Source: Synechococcus sp. HK05 (GTDB taxonomy: Bacteria > Cyanobacteriota > Cyanobacteriia > PCC-6307 > Cyanobiaceae). From it: a stretch of 64,000 nt of DNA. The stretch lies in contig NZ_JAHRXJ010000009.1 in assembly GCF_019104765.1 (NCBI RefSeq), forward strand, positions 186,001 through 250,000. Direction: 5' to 3'. The translations under genes were made by a program, and so were the position numbers. The notes under the pieces are model-generated. The model did not search any database and was not told the origin of the DNA. It saw only the letters and a list, made by a program, of their open reading frames with translations. Below are positions 1 to 11,728 of the stretch, in pieces (position 1 is the first letter of the stretch; every line of letters begins with the position of its first letter).

Positions 1-43
1 TTGCCCTGGTTAGTTTCAGCTCAACCCTGGTTTCAGTCGTCCG

Positions 44-967
44 ATGACGGCCATTGCCCTCTCGCCGCCGATCGGTCGTCGTAGCGCTCTCGCGGCGCTC
101 AGTGCCCACTTATTGGTGGCACTGATTGCTTTGGTAGGCATTGGTGGGGCTACTCGGGTGATGGAGGCGGGCCTGGCTTGTCCGGATTGGCCTCTCTGTT
201 ACGGCTCACTGCTGCCGGGCCGGCAGATGAATCTGCAGGTGTTCCTGGAATGGTTTCACCGCCTCGACGCCTTTGTGGTGGGTGTGGGGTTGTTGGTTCA
301 GGCATCGCTCAGCACCTGGTGGCGTCGCGACTTGCCCCGTGCCGTGCCGTGGCTGTCCGGGGCAGCTCTGCTGCTGGTGGCCGTTCAAGGCGGCCTTGGC
401 GCTCTCACGGTCACCCTGTTGTTGCCGTTTTCGGTGGTCACGGCTCACCTGATCACGGCACTGCTGTTGGTGGCGCTGCTCAGCGCCTGCACGCAGGTGT
501 TGTTGGAGCCAACCCCCAGTGGCATGGCTCCTCTCCAGAGCCGTTGTGCGGTGGATCGGCTCTGGCCCACGCTGCTCGGTGTGGTGGCGCTGCTGGCCCT
601 AGGCCAGTGCTTGCTTGGTGGACTGATGGCCACCCAGTGGGCTGCCGGGCGTTGCCTCAGCTCAGGCGAGGGCTGCGGTTGGCTCTTGGCCCATCGCCTG
701 GGCGCTCGGCCCGTGGCAGTGGCCGCGTTGGTGGCCGCCGCCTGGGGGCTCTGGCGCCGCCAGAGCGAACGACTCCTGGCCGCGCTGGCGGCCTTGGCCG
801 TGCTGGCTCAGGTGGCGCTTGGGGTGCTGAGCCTGCGTCTCACCCTGGCGGTGCCCGCCGTCACCGTGGCGCACCAATTGATGGCGGCCTTCCTGGTGGC
901 GGTGCTCGCCGCCTGGTTCAGCCGCAGCTTGCTTCAGCCCGCTTATTTGGAGGTGACTCGTGGTTAG
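44..967 (+). CDS. ctaA: Heme A synthase (CtaA/COX15 family)
   Basis: The 307-residue protein converts heme O to heme A for the aa3-type cytochrome oxidase and sits in the membrane. The sequence has about eight hydrophobic segments. It carries the family motif [12 protein letters not shown] near residue 42, a conserved His in WFHRLDA (about residue 72) and a second His in AHLI. The ATG start is followed at once by a short positive stretch and the first membrane helix. It overlaps ctaB by 8 bases, so the two are probably cotranscribed. Bases 1-43 upstream hold no recognisable gene. Oxidase subunit genes are not visible and may lie to the left. Confidence 0.93.
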   Translation: MTAIALSPPIGRRSALAALSAHLLVALIALVGIGGATRVMEAGLACPDWPLCYGSLLPGRQMNLQVFLEWFHRLDAFVVGVGLLVQASLSTWWRRDLPRAVPWLSGAALLLVAVQGGLGALTVTLLLPFSVVTAHLITALLLVALLSACTQVLLEPTPSGMAPLQSRCAVDRLWPTLLGVVALLALGQCLLGGLMATQWAAGRCLSSGEGCGWLLAHRLGARPVAVAALVAAAWGLWRRQSERLLAALAALAVLAQVALGVLSLRLTLAVPAVTVAHQLMAAFLVAVLAAWFSRSLLQPAYLEVTRG

Positions 968-1979
968 TGCTCCTGCTGCTTCAACGGGTCTGAGCCGTGA
1001 CCAGGCGGTGCCCTCGCGGGCACGGATCAAGCTGCCGCCTTGGCTGGAGGTGGCCAAGCCGCGCCTGATTCCGCTCCTGCTGGCCACCACCCTCGGGGGC
1101 ATGGCCCTCTCCGAGGGGTGGCCCCTGCCGCCGTTGCGCTTGGCCTGCACCCTGGGTGGCGGTGCGTTGGCGGCAGCGGCCGCTGGTGTTCTCAACTGCC
1201 TTTGGGAGCAAGAGCTCGATGGCCGCATGCAGCGCACCAGCTCCCGGGCGCTGCCCTCCGGTCGCTTGTCGATGGGCACGGCTTTCGCCATTGCCGTGGC
1301 GCTTGCCCTCACGGCGGCCACCCTGCTGGTGGGCGGCGTGAATTGCCTCGCCGCAAGCCTGGCGCTGCTGGGGCTCTGCAGCTACGTGCTGCTCTACACC
1401 GTCCTGCTCAAGCCCCGCACCCCGCAAAACATCGTGATCGGCGGGGTGGCCGGCGCCATCCCGCCCCTGGTGGGGGCCGCGGCGGCCACGGGTCACCTGG
1501 GCCTAGGGAGCTGGTGGCTGTTCGCGCTGGTGATGGTGTGGACCCCCGCCCACTTTTGGGCCCTGGCCCTGCTGCTGCGCGAGGACTACCGCGCCGTGGG
1601 GATTCCGATGCTGCCGGTGGTGAAGGGCACCGCCGCCACCGCTCGTGGCATCAGCTTTTATGCCGCCCTCACGGTGTTGCTCAGCCTGTTGGGGGTGTGG
1701 GCACTGCCCAGTGGCGGGCTGCTCTATGGCTTGTTGCTGCTGCCGTTCAATGCCCGTCTGATTCAGATGGCCTGGCGGCTCCATCAAGATCCCGATGATG
1801 TGCAGCGCGCCCGTGGCTTGTTCCGCTGGTCGATCCTGTATCTATTCGGGATCTGCCTGCTGTTGCTGATGGCTCGGCTGCCGTCGGGTGCTGTGTTCAG
1901 TTCCCAGGGTTGGGATCTGCTGGCGCTGGCTGGGTCCGGCAAGCCAGGTTTCACCCTGGCTGCGGTTTTGGCGGCCTGA
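960..1979 (+). CDS. ctaB: Heme O synthase (protoheme IX farnesyltransferase)
   Basis: This UbiA-superfamily membrane prenyltransferase attaches farnesyl to protoheme, the step before CtaA. The 339-residue protein has many hydrophobic helices. The polyprenyl-diphosphate binding loop reads [15 protein letters not shown], where Glu replaces one of the usual Asp residues, followed by SRALPSGR. The GTG start lies inside the end of ctaA (8-base overlap), which supports translational coupling. The first 30 residues are a variable N-terminal extension. Confidence 0.93.
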   Translation: MVSAPAASTGLSRDQAVPSRARIKLPPWLEVAKPRLIPLLLATTLGGMALSEGWPLPPLRLACTLGGGALAAAAAGVLNCLWEQELDGRMQRTSSRALPSGRLSMGTAFAIAVALALTAATLLVGGVNCLAASLALLGLCSYVLLYTVLLKPRTPQNIVIGGVAGAIPPLVGAAAATGHLGLGSWWLFALVMVWTPAHFWALALLLREDYRAVGIPMLPVVKGTAATARGISFYAALTVLLSLLGVWALPSGGLLYGLLLLPFNARLIQMAWRLHQDPDDVQRARGLFRWSILYLFGICLLLLMARLPSGAVFSSQGWDLLALAGSGKPGFTLAAVLAA

Positions 1980-2024
1980 GCTTTCTAGATTGGCCTCTTC
2001 ACGGGCCACTGGGAGCCTGAACTC

Positions 2025-3068
2025 TTGGCGGATGGGATGCCGGAAGCGGTGATCGAGCTCCAGGACGTGAGCAAGCGCTATGGCAAGGGTGATCGCGCTG
2101 TTGTGGCGCTCGATGGCCTCAATCTGAGCGTGCCCGCGGGCAGTCTGTTTGGGCTGCTCGGCCCCAATGGCGCCGGCAAAACCACCACCCTGCGGATCCT
2201 GGCCACCCTGCTCGCCCCCTGCAGCGGCAGCGTGCGCGTGGCCGGGGTGAATGCCCTGGAGGATCCCCGCGGCGTCCGCGAACGCCTTGGCTATGTGGCC
2301 CAAGAGGTGGCACTCGACAAAATCCTCAGCGGCCGCGAGTTGCTGCAGCTTCAGGGCGACCTGTATCACCTGCCCCGCGCCGATCGCGATCAACGCATCG
2401 CTGACCTAATCGAGCTGCTGGGCATGGGCGATTGGATCGATCGCCGCAGCGGCACCTACTCCGGCGGCATGCGCCGTCGCCTCGATCTCGCCTCCGGCCT
2501 GTTGCATCGCCCGCAGGTGTTGGTGCTCGATGAACCCACCGTGGGGCTCGACATCGAAAGCCGTGCCGCCATCTGGCAGGTGCTGCGGCAGCTGCGGGAT
2601 CAGGGCACCACGGTGCTGCTGAGCAGCCATTACCTCGAGGAGGTGGATGCCCTGGCCGATCAGCTGGCGATCATTGAGGGTGGCCGGGTGATTGCCGCGG
2701 GCCAGCCGTCCGAACTCAAAGCTGCTCTGGGTGGTGATCGGGTCACCCTGCGCGTGCGTGAATTCAGCGATGAACCCGAGGCCCTGCAGGTGCAGCAGCT
2801 GTTGCAGCGCTGCCCCGGTGTGCGCCAGGTGGTGGTGAACCGCGCTCAGGGGTATTCGTTGAACCTGGTGGTGGAGCACGACGGCGTGGTGGAGCAGTTG
2901 CGCCGCCAGCTCGCGGAGGCCCAGCTGCCCGTGTTCGCTCTGGCTCAAAGCCGCCCCAGCCTCGATGATGTGTATCTCCAGGCCACCGGCCGCACGCTGA
3001 TGGATGCGGAGCTGGCCGTGGCCGGCAGCCGCGATCCCAAGGCGGAGCGCAAACAATCGATGCGCTAA
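2025..3068 (+). CDS. ABC transporter ATP-binding protein (ABC-2/DrrA type)
   Basis: This cytoplasmic ATPase probably powers the permease encoded next (3116-3982). It shows Walker A GPNGAGKTTT (about residue 47), a signature YSGGMRRRLDLASG, Walker B VLVLDEPTVGLD and a switch His in LLSSHYLEEVDALADQ. The C-terminal 100 residues match the DrrA-like extension of drug and polysaccharide exporters. The start is either TTG at 2025 or ATG at 2037, and the ATG is equally plausible. The substrate is unknown. The same gene pair follows ctaAB in related picocyanobacteria as far as I recall, so a conserved housekeeping export role is likely. Confidence 0.9.
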   Translation: MADGMPEAVIELQDVSKRYGKGDRAVVALDGLNLSVPAGSLFGLLGPNGAGKTTTLRILATLLAPCSGSVRVAGVNALEDPRGVRERLGYVAQEVALDKILSGRELLQLQGDLYHLPRADRDQRIADLIELLGMGDWIDRRSGTYSGGMRRRLDLASGLLHRPQVLVLDEPTVGLDIESRAAIWQVLRQLRDQGTTVLLSSHYLEEVDALADQLAIIEGGRVIAAGQPSELKAALGGDRVTLRVREFSDEPEALQVQQLLQRCPGVRQVVVNRAQGYSLNLVVEHDGVVEQLRRQLAEAQLPVFALAQSRPSLDDVYLQATGRTLMDAELAVAGSRDPKAERKQSMR

Positions 3069-3115
3069 CTCGCGTTTCTGCTTCCCCTTTTGTTGTTGTT
3101 CCTCCGTCAGCCGCG

Positions 3116-3982
3116 ATGACCAGCGCCGCTCCTTCTCTGCTCAACGCTGCGGCGGGTACCCCCCCTCAGCGCTCTGCCACGGCGGAGCTGCTGCAGGAAA
3201 CCCTGGCTCTCACGCGCCGCTTGTTTCTGCAGCTGGCCCGCCGCCCTTCCACCCTGGTGGCCGGCGTGCTTCAGCCGCTGATCTGGTTGGTGCTCTTCGG
3301 GGCTCTGTTCGCCAACGCCCCGGAGGGGCTGTTGCCCGATGGCATGAGCTACGGCCGTTTCCTCGGTGCCGGTGTGATCGTGTTCACCGCCTTCAGCGCG
3401 GCCTTGAATGCGGGCTTGCCGGTGATGTTTGATCGCGAATTCGGCTTCCTCAATCGCTTGCTGGTGGCGCCACTGCGCTCCCGCAGCTCGATCGTGCTGG
3501 CCTCGGTGCTTTACATCACCGCTCTGAGCCTGGTGCAGAGCGTGGCGATCATGGCCACTGCCTGGGCCTTGGGGTATGGCTGGCCAGGCGGAGCCGGGCT
3601 GCTGCTGGTGCTGGTCACCCTGCTGCTGCTGGTGTTTGCCGTTACGGGGTTGAGCCTGGGGTTGGCCTTCGCGCTACCAGGCCACATCGAGCTGATCGCT
3701 GTGATTTTTGTGGCCAACCTGCCGCTGCTGTTCGCGAGCACCGCCTTGGCTCCGATTTCGTTCATGCCCGCCTGGTTGGGCTGGCTCGCGGCCCTGAATC
3801 CCCTTACCTTCGCGATTGAACCGATTCGCGCGGCCTACGCCGGCCAGTTCTCCCTGTCTGCTGTGGTGTTGGAGGCCCCTTATGGCCAACTCAGCGCGGC
3901 GGCTTGCCTGGGGATCCTTGCCGCTTTGGCCCTGGGTTTGTTCCTGTTGATCCGCCCGTTGCTGGATCGCAAACTCGCCTGA
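3116..3982 (+). CDS. ABC-2 type transporter permease
   Basis: The 288-residue integral membrane protein has about six hydrophobic segments and the ABC-2 family signature region around FDREFGFLNRLLVAPLRSRS. It lies 47 bases after the ATPase gene and would form a homodimeric or two-component exporter with it. Substrate specificity cannot be read from the sequence. The motif FMPAWLGWLAALNPLT matches the conserved loop before the last helices of this family. Confidence 0.9.
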   Translation: MTSAAPSLLNAAAGTPPQRSATAELLQETLALTRRLFLQLARRPSTLVAGVLQPLIWLVLFGALFANAPEGLLPDGMSYGRFLGAGVIVFTAFSAALNAGLPVMFDREFGFLNRLLVAPLRSRSSIVLASVLYITALSLVQSVAIMATAWALGYGWPGGAGLLLVLVTLLLLVFAVTGLSLGLAFALPGHIELIAVIFVANLPLLFASTALAPISFMPAWLGWLAALNPLTFAIEPIRAAYAGQFSLSAVVLEAPYGQLSAAACLGILAALALGLFLLIRPLLDRKLA

Positions 3983-3992
3983 TTCGCTGCCA

Positions 3993-4361
3993 GTGGCTGC
4001 TCAACCTCCCGCTTCTCCTTCGCCTCAGGCCCGCCGACAGGCGCAGATCCTGGCCCTGCAAGCCGCCTTGGCGGCTCGTGATCGCCATGCGATCCAACGC
4101 CTGCTCGGCCAGTGGGTGCATCGCCAGGGCGTGAGCTCCCTGGCGGTGCTCGGCCAGGAGCTGGCTGCTGCAGAGCCTGAAGCTTGGGCGTGGTGGCAAT
4201 CGCTGCAAAGCCAGGACCCGGAACCGGTTTCGGAGGAGCCGCCACCGCGCTTGGAGCCCCAGTTGCCTCGAGCTACCCGGCCGGCGCCGGCCCCCAGCCA
4301 TCCGGCTGTGGTGCAACTGAGGGCCTGGTTGCCAGATCAGGAGCTCCGCCGTGCTGCCTGA
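3993..4361 (+). CDS. Hypothetical protein, 122 aa
   Basis: I do not recognise the family. The GTG at 3993 begins MAAQPPASPSPQARRQ. A helical, Ala/Gln/Leu-rich segment (about residues 12-70) resembles a small helical bundle, and the tail from residue 72 is rich in Pro, Glu and Ala. No signal peptide or membrane segment is visible. The gene starts 10 bases after the ABC permease and overlaps the nanE start by 11 bases, so it is likely part of the same transcript. Confidence 0.6.
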   Translation: MAAQPPASPSPQARRQAQILALQAALAARDRHAIQRLLGQWVHRQGVSSLAVLGQELAAAEPEAWAWWQSLQSQDPEPVSEEPPPRLEPQLPRATRPAPAPSHPAVVQLRAWLPDQELRRAA

Positions 4362-5043
4362 ACGCGCCCAACTGCAGGGCGGCCTGATCGTGTCCGTGCA
4401 GGCACCAGAAGGGTCGCCGATGCGCCAGAACGAGGTGATTGCTGCCATGGCGGAAGCGAGCCTCAACAACGGTGCGGTGGGTGTGCGGTTGGAGAGCCCC
4501 GAGCACATCGGTGCCGTGCGGCGCCGCTGCCCGGAGGCCCTGATCGTGGGGCTGTGGAAGCGGACATTCCCCGATAGCCCCGTCTACATCACGCCGGGCT
4601 GGGAGGAGATCCAGGCGGTTTGGGCGGCAGGGGCCGATGTGATCGCGCTCGATGCCACCGAGCGGGTTCGCCCCGATGGCGCCGTACTCGCCGATCTGGT
4701 GCGGCGTGCCCGCACCGATCTGGGCGCCGTGCTGATGGCGGATGTCGACAGCCTTGCCAATGGCCTGGCGGCAGCATCGATTGGCTGCCAATGGGTGGGC
4801 ACCACGCTGTTTGGCTACACCGAAGCCACCACGGTGCTGAAGCCCCCCGCTTGGGATCTCATCCCTGAGCTGCGGCGGCAACTGCCGGCCGACACCCTGC
4901 TGATCTGTGAAGGAGGTCTTGCCAGTGCCGACCAGGCCGTGCAGGCCCGCAGCCTTGGCGCCGATGCCGTGGTGGTGGGGACCGCCATCACCGGAGTGGA
5001 TCTGCAGGTGGCGGCTTACCAGCGCGCGCTCAACGCTTTTTGA
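4351..5043 (+). CDS. nanE: Putative N-acetylmannosamine-6-phosphate 2-epimerase
   Basis: This TIM-barrel enzyme of the NanE family interconverts ManNAc-6-P and GlcNAc-6-P. The family pattern is clear: LQGGLIVSVQAPEGSPM at the N terminus, NNGAVGVRLESPEHI, KRTFPDSPVYITP, GADVIALDATERVRPDG with the catalytic Lys/Asp region, and CEGGLASADQAVQARSLGADAVVVGTAI in the phosphate-binding C-terminal part. At 230 residues it is the usual length. The start is GTG at 4351, overlapping the preceding gene. No sialic acid catabolic genes (nanA, nanK, nagA) are nearby, so its role is probably amino-sugar phosphate interconversion rather than sialate degradation. Confidence 0.88.
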   Translation: MLPERAQLQGGLIVSVQAPEGSPMRQNEVIAAMAEASLNNGAVGVRLESPEHIGAVRRRCPEALIVGLWKRTFPDSPVYITPGWEEIQAVWAAGADVIALDATERVRPDGAVLADLVRRARTDLGAVLMADVDSLANGLAAASIGCQWVGTTLFGYTEATTVLKPPAWDLIPELRRQLPADTLLICEGGLASADQAVQARSLGADAVVVGTAITGVDLQVAAYQRALNAF

Positions 5044-5112
5044 AGCTGTTGCTCTCGCGCCCGCGCCACGATGCAGACTTGTTGAGTCTCAAGCGTCTTA
5101 CGGGAGGTGCTG

Positions 5113-5304
5113 ATGGCCCCTCTGCGATTGCACGCGATGGTGCCGTTGGCCCTCGGCGGGCTTCTGCTGGTGGTGCCCGCGGCAGGCCTGCCGATGGGTG
5201 AACTGCAGGCTCTTAATCGGGAACTGGGGCGGCTGTGTTCGGATCCGCCCCGTGAAGCTCTGGCTGTCTGCCGGATTCACGCCCGCTTGGTGCGGGCGCT
5301 GTAG
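5113..5304 (+). CDS. Small secreted or membrane-anchored protein
   Basis: The short protein (63 aa from ATG 5113) has an N-terminal hydrophobic segment (LALGGLLLVVPAAG) that resembles a signal peptide. A small mature part with two cysteines follows (RLCSDPP and AVCRIHARLV). A purine-rich GGGAGG at 5102-5107 is correctly spaced for the ATG at 5113. A GTG at 5107 in the same frame is the alternative. The function is unknown, and the two Cys could form a disulfide after export. Confidence 0.6.
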   Translation: MAPLRLHAMVPLALGGLLLVVPAAGLPMGELQALNRELGRLCSDPPREALAVCRIHARLVRAL

Positions 5305-5322
5305 GCAGACCGCGGGCCTGGA

Positions 5323-7361
<2,039 letters not shown>

Positions 7362-7365
7362 GCCC

Positions 7366-8118
7366 TCAGCGCATCACCATGCCGCCATCCACCTGCAGCA
7401 CCTGGCCGGTCATGTAGGCGGCGGCGGGATCGGCGGCCAGAAAGCGCACGGCGCTGGCCACTTCAGCGGGCTGACCCATGCGCCCCAGGGGGATCGCTTT
7501 CAGGATCGGCTCCTTGTCGAGCTCGGCGGTCATGTCGCTCTCGATGAAGCCAGGCGCCACCGCATTCACGGTGACGCCGCGGCTGGCGAATTCGGCGGCG
7601 CTGCTGCGGGTGAGGCCGATCACGCCGGCTTTGGCGGCGCTGTAGTTGGCCTGGCCGGGGTTGCCCATCAGGCCCACCACCGAGGTGATATTGATGATGC
7701 GGCCGCTGCGCGCCTTGAGCATCGAGCGGCTCACGGCGCGGGTGCAAAGAAATACGCCGGTGAGGTTGAGGTCGATCACGCTCTGCCAGTCGGCGCTCTT
7801 CATACGCATCAGCAGGCCGTCGCGGGTGATGCCGGCGTTGTTCACCAGCACATCCAGCCGGCCTTCTTTCTCCAGCACCGCCTTGATCAGGCCTTCCACC
7901 TGTTCCTCATCCGCCACGTTGGCTTGCTGGGCCCAGGCTTTACCGCCTGCGGCACTGATCTCACCCACCACGGCTTCCGCGGCCGCAGGGGAGCTGGCGT
8001 AGTTCACCACCACCGTGGCGCCGGCAGCGGCCAGCTCCTTGGCAATCGCGGCACCGATGCCGCGGCTGGCGCCAGTCACCAGGGCAACTTGTCCGCTGAG
8101 GGGAGTGGCGTTGGCCAT
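7366..8118 (-). CDS. fabG: 3-oxoacyl-[ACP] reductase FabG
   Basis: This NADPH-dependent short-chain dehydrogenase acts in fatty-acid elongation. The 250-residue protein has the Rossmann motif TGASRGIG (residues 15-22), NNAG, and the catalytic Ser (NITSVVG), Tyr and Lys (YSAAKAG). The C-terminal region [11 protein letters not shown] is typical of FabG. The start is ATG at 8118. It is probably a stand-alone transcript. Confidence 0.93.
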   Translation of the reverse strand: MANATPLSGQVALVTGASRGIGAAIAKELAAAGATVVVNYASSPAAAEAVVGEISAAGGKAWAQQANVADEEQVEGLIKAVLEKEGRLDVLVNNAGITRDGLLMRMKSADWQSVIDLNLTGVFLCTRAVSRSMLKARSGRIINITSVVGLMGNPGQANYSAAKAGVIGLTRSSAAEFASRGVTVNAVAPGFIESDMTAELDKEPILKAIPLGRMGQPAEVASAVRFLAADPAAAYMTGQVLQVDGGMVMR

Positions 8119-8160
8119 GGCAGGGGGAGGGCTCGGGTCGAGCGAGCGTAGATCTGGGCC

Positions 8161-9273
8161 TCAGGCCGGCATGCTCGCGACACCCTCGAGGGCGCTGCCC
8201 AGCAGGTCGCCGAAGCGCTGCAGCTGCTGCTTGCTGCCCATCACCACCAGCAGTTGGCCCGGTGCCAGGCGGACATCGCCCCCGGGGTTGGCGAGCAGTA
8301 GTTCAGAGCTGCTGGCGCTGTTGGAGCGGGCCTGGGGATTGCGGATCGCCAGCACCAGAGCGCCGCTGCGGCGGCCCAGCTGCAGTTCCGCCAGGCTGGC
8401 GCCGTTGAGGTCCCCCAGGTGGCCGGGGTCATCACTGAGTTGGAACTCCTCCACCTCGCAATCGCTGCCGGCCAGCAGTTCCATAAAGGTCACCGCCAGG
8501 GGGCGAAGGGCCGTGGCGGCCATGGTGCGGCCGCCGGCCACATAGGGGCTCACCACCTGATCGGCCCCAGCCAGGCGCAGCTTGCCTTCGGCCTCTTCGC
8601 TATCGGCCCGGGCAATCAGGCGGGTGCGGGGCGCCAGGCCACGGGCGCTGAGGATCACGTAGAGGTTGGCGGCATTGCTGGGGAGGGCAGCCACCAGGGC
8701 CCGGCAGTGGTGAATCCCCGACTCTTCGAGGGTTTCATCGAGGGTGGCGTCGCCCTGCAGCACGGTCAGCCCGCGTTGTTGGGCTTCTTCGATCCGATCG
8801 GGATCGTTTTCCACCACCAGCAGTGGCACGCCTTCGCCGCTGAGCTGTTCGGCGATCTCGCGCCCGATCCGGCCGTAGCCGCAGAGGATCACGTGCTGAT
8901 TCATCGTGCGCTTGAGCTGTTGGCGGTAGCGCCGTTCGCGCAGCCGCCGGAAATAGCCGGAGTTGGTTAATTCCAGCAGTTTCTGAATGGTTTGCTGCAC
9001 CACCACCAAGCCACCCACCAGCAGCAGGGCCGTCACGATCCGGCCGCCGGTGTGGATCAGGGGGGTGTGTTCATCGCTGAAGCCAAGGGTGCTGAGGGTG
9101 ATCAGCACCATCCAATAGCAATCGCCCCAATCCCAGCCTTCGGTGAGGCGGTAGCCGAGGGCGCCGCCGTTCACCACCAGGGCAAGGGCCAGCAGGGGGC
9201 CCGCCCAGGGTTGTCTGGCGAGTGCACCGCGCAGGCCTGGCCGGCGACGGATCGGCCGGCGCGGGCGTTTCAT
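8161..9273 (-). CDS. Potassium channel protein with RCK (TrkA-N and TrkA-C) domains
   Basis: The protein (370 aa) has a basic N terminus, two membrane helices (about 24-42 and 75-95) and a pore loop with filter-like sequence STLGFSDE (residues 61-68). A cytoplasmic RCK-N NAD-binding domain (HVILCGYGRIGREIAEQL) and a TrkA-C domain (about 280-365) follow. This resembles Kch/MthK-type channels. The filter departs from canonical TVGYGD, so ion selectivity is uncertain. Its ATG overlaps the stop of the GT9 gene by 4 bases, so the two are cotranscribed. Confidence 0.85.
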   Translation of the reverse strand: MKRPRRPIRRRPGLRGALARQPWAGPLLALALVVNGGALGYRLTEGWDWGDCYWMVLITLSTLGFSDEHTPLIHTGGRIVTALLLVGGLVVVQQTIQKLLELTNSGYFRRLRERRYRQQLKRTMNQHVILCGYGRIGREIAEQLSGEGVPLLVVENDPDRIEEAQQRGLTVLQGDATLDETLEESGIHHCRALVAALPSNAANLYVILSARGLAPRTRLIARADSEEAEGKLRLAGADQVVSPYVAGGRTMAATALRPLAVTFMELLAGSDCEVEEFQLSDDPGHLGDLNGASLAELQLGRRSGALVLAIRNPQARSNSASSSELLLANPGGDVRLAPGQLLVVMGSKQQLQRFGDLLGSALEGVASMPA

Positions 9274-10106
9274 CCCAGGCCGAGGGCGGTGAGCACCGCG
9301 GCGCTGTGGAGCTGATCCAGCTGGCCGGCCTGGCCCACGGCCTGCACACCCTGGCGGTTGGGCAGGCTGGCGGCATCACGGCCCAGGGCCACCAGCGGCA
9401 TGCCCGCCAGCAGTGCCAGCTCGGTGGTGATCGGATCGCTGCTCAGCACCACATCACAGCTGGCCACCTGGGCGGCGCGCTCAAGCAGCTTGCCGCTGCC
9501 CTTGGCCTGCACTACCCGCAGGTCGGGGAGCTTGGCGCGCACCTGATCCGGCAGCTCCTGCCAGCGCTGGCTGGGCCAATCGGAGGCACCGCCTGCGGGG
9601 GCAAGCAGGAGGGCTGGCCCCTGGCCCGCCGGAAGTTGCGTGGCGGCCTGCTCCAGCGCTGGTTTGGGCAGGGCGAGACGGAAGCTGTTCGCGTCGAGGC
9701 TCAGGCCAAGGGGGCTCAGATAGGCGGCCATGGTCTGGGCAGGCCAACCGCTGCCTGCGGTCACGGTGCTGGTGGCGGAGAAGCCGCCTGCGGCCACCCG
9801 GGTTGGGATGTGGCTCATCGAGAGCATCAGATCCACCTGGCGCCCGCTGGCCAGGTTGATGCAGGCCTGGAAGTCGGGCTCGCGCACATTCCCCAGCAGG
9901 TTGGCCCAATCGGCCAGCGTGGGGTTGCCGTTGAAATCGAACGGGATCAGCTTCTCCACCGCCGGTAGCAGGCTCCAGGCACTGGCCGCGGCTGGCGCAC
10001 AGGCCACTTGGATCTGGGCTCCGAGCCCTTCAGCCACCTGTGCCGCTGCCGGCAGGCAGTGGAGCTGAGCTTCAACGCTGCCTGGAACCAGAAACAGAAC
10101 GCGCAT
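9270..10106 (-). CDS. Glycosyltransferase family 9 protein (heptosyltransferase-like)
   Basis: The protein (278 aa from the ATG at 10106, MRVLFLVPGSVE) matches the ADP-heptose:LPS heptosyltransferase superfamily. It has a first Rossmann domain, LLLAPAGGASDWPSQRW at the start of the second domain and a late region VLSSDPITTELALLAGMPLVALG, which is the typical nucleotide-sugar binding part. It may act in lipopolysaccharide or other envelope glycan synthesis. The frame stays open to 10685, but that part is antisense to ispD and is not coding. Confidence 0.8.
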   Translation of the reverse strand: MRVLFLVPGSVEAQLHCLPAAAQVAEGLGAQIQVACAPAAASAWSLLPAVEKLIPFDFNGNPTLADWANLLGNVREPDFQACINLASGRQVDLMLSMSHIPTRVAAGGFSATSTVTAGSGWPAQTMAAYLSPLGLSLDANSFRLALPKPALEQAATQLPAGQGPALLLAPAGGASDWPSQRWQELPDQVRAKLPDLRVVQAKGSGKLLERAAQVASCDVVLSSDPITTELALLAGMPLVALGRDAASLPNRQGVQAVGQAGQLDQLHSAAVLTALGLG

Positions 10107-10166
10107 GGCCGCAGGCGGAGCGTCGACTGATTGTATGTAGGTGGGATTACTCAGCCCCGGAACGCC

Positions 10167-10844
10167 ATGCATTTGCTGATCGCCTGTGCCGGCAGCGGCC
10201 GCCGCATGGGGGCTGAGCGCAACAAGCTGCTGCTGGAGGTGGCGGGCCGGCCTGTGCTGGCCTGGACGCTCGAGGCCGCCCTGGCGTCCGCCTCGATCCG
10301 CTGGATCGGGATCGTGGGTCAGCCCATCGATCAGGCCGACATCCTGGCCATGGTGGACGCGGCCCAGCCCCACAAGCCGGTGGTCTGGATCCAGGGGGGA
10401 GACACCCGCCAGGATTCCGTGTGCAACGGTCTGGCGGCCCTGCCGGATGGTGCCAGCTCCGTGCTGATTCACGACGGCGCCCGTTGCCTGGTGGAGCCGG
10501 GCTTGATCGATCGTTGTGCGGCGGCGGTGGAGGCCGGAGCAGCGGTGATTGCGGCGGCGCCCGTGACCGACACGATCAAGCGTGTGGATGGCCAGGGGGT
10601 GATTCAAGACACCCCGGATCGCTCCCAGCTCTGGGGTGCCCAGACTCCCCAGGGCTTCCCGGTGGAGCAGCTGCGTCAGGCCCACGCCCGAGCCCGCGCT
10701 CAGGGCTGGAGCGTCACCGATGACGCCTCGTTGTTTGAGCGGCTGGGCTGGCCTGTTGTGGTGATGGAGTCGTCGCCGGCGAACATCAAGATCACCACCC
10801 CCTTTGATCTCACGATCGCTGAGGCGGTGTTGGCGGCGCGTTAG
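10167..10844 (+). CDS. ispD: 2-C-methyl-D-erythritol 4-phosphate cytidylyltransferase
   Basis: This MEP-pathway enzyme transfers CMP to MEP on the way to isoprenoids (carotenoids, the chlorophyll phytyl chain, quinones). It starts [15 protein letters not shown], where the Gly/Arg-rich CTP loop is at residues 8-15 and the [12 protein letters not shown] region follows. [14 protein letters not shown] and [10 protein letters not shown] are further family motifs. The ATG at 10167 is chosen because it immediately precedes the first beta strand. Its stop overlaps the stop of the convergent LD-carboxypeptidase by 4 bases. Confidence 0.93.
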   Translation: MHLLIACAGSGRRMGAERNKLLLEVAGRPVLAWTLEAALASASIRWIGIVGQPIDQADILAMVDAAQPHKPVVWIQGGDTRQDSVCNGLAALPDGASSVLIHDGARCLVEPGLIDRCAAAVEAGAAVIAAAPVTDTIKRVDGQGVIQDTPDRSQLWGAQTPQGFPVEQLRQAHARARAQGWSVTDDASLFERLGWPVVVMESSPANIKITTPFDLTIAEAVLAAR

Positions 10845-11728
10845 GCCTGAAGCACCGCCAGCTCGGCGCGGTTGGCATCCAGCCGCACCCGCTGTCCGAG
10901 CGCCAGAGCTGCATTGCCGGGCTCATGCCCGACGGGTAGATCCGCCAGCACGGGAATGCCCAAATCGCTGGTCCGCTCCTGCAGCACCGCCCGCCAGCTG
11001 TCGTTCGCGTCGTCGTCGTTGTTGCAGCCGCTGAAGCTGCCGAAGCCAATTCCGGCCAGCTGCTGCAAGGCTCCGCAGAGCCGCCAGTGGGTGAGCATTC
11101 GATCGAGGCGATAGGGGGCCTCGCCGATGTCTTCCAGCACCAGCACCGCCCCCCGCAGCTCGGGTAGGTGCGGGGTGCCGAGCAGATGGGTGGCCACGGT
11201 GAGGTTGCCCACCAGCACTGGGCCCTCGGCCACGCCGCTCACCCAGGGGGTACCGGCGAGGGCGGGCAGGGGTTCGCCGAACAGCAGGTGGCGCAAGCGC
11301 TCCTGGCTCCAGCTGGGCTCGGCGGCCAGGCTGGTGAGCATCGGCCCATGGATTCCGCCTTGGAAGCCGGCGGCCTGGCGGGCCCAGAGCAGCGAGGTCA
11401 CATCCGAGTAGCCGAGCAGCCACCGCCCGCCGCTGCCCGGGCCGAACAAGCCCGGCTGCTCCAGCAAGCGGGCGGCGCCCCAGCCGCCCCGCAGGCAGGC
11501 CAGCAGGGGGGCCTGGCTCCGTAGGTCGCTAAGGCGTTCAGGGTCGGTGCCGGCCAGATGGCCCCAGCGCCGCAGGGGCTGCGGGTGGCGATCCACCTGC
11601 AGGCCCCAGCTCTCGAGCACAGCGATGCCGCCCTCCAGTCGCTCGAGGGCATCGGCCTGGAGCGCTGAACTGGCGGCTGCGAGCTGCACCCGATCGCCGC
11701 GGCGCAGCGGTGCCGGCCAGCTGCTCAT
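10841..11728 (-). CDS. LD-carboxypeptidase (peptidase family S66)
   Basis: The enzyme trims the terminal D-amino acid from tetrapeptide stems in peptidoglycan recycling. The 295-residue protein from ATG 11728 ([20 protein letters not shown]) contains the nucleophile-elbow motif [10 protein letters not shown] and the family's [13 protein letters not shown] region. The frame stays open upstream but that part overlaps ubiA. It overlaps the ubiA-like gene by 4 bases (ATGA), so the two are in one operon. Confidence 0.88.
   Translation of the reverse strand: MSSWPAPLRRGDRVQLAAASSALQADALERLEGGIAVLESWGLQVDRHPQPLRRWGHLAGTDPERLSDLRSQAPLLACLRGGWGAARLLEQPGLFGPGSGGRWLLGYSDVTSLLWARQAAGFQGGIHGPMLTSLAAEPSWSQERLRHLLFGEPLPALAGTPWVSGVAEGPVLVGNLTVATHLLGTPHLPELRGAVLVLEDIGEAPYRLDRMLTHWRLCGALQQLAGIGFGSFSGCNNDDDANDSWRAVLQERTSDLGIPVLADLPVGHEPGNAALALGQRVRLDANRAELAVLQA

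Noticed and set aside
5281-5297. GC hairpin as a terminator after the 63-aa gene
   Set aside because: It lies inside the coding sequence (GCCCGC ... GCGGGC) and has no T-run.
10107-10685. N-terminal extension of the GT9 protein
   Set aside because: It lies antisense to ispD and the GT9 fold begins at MRVLFLVPG; the ATG at 10106 is correct.
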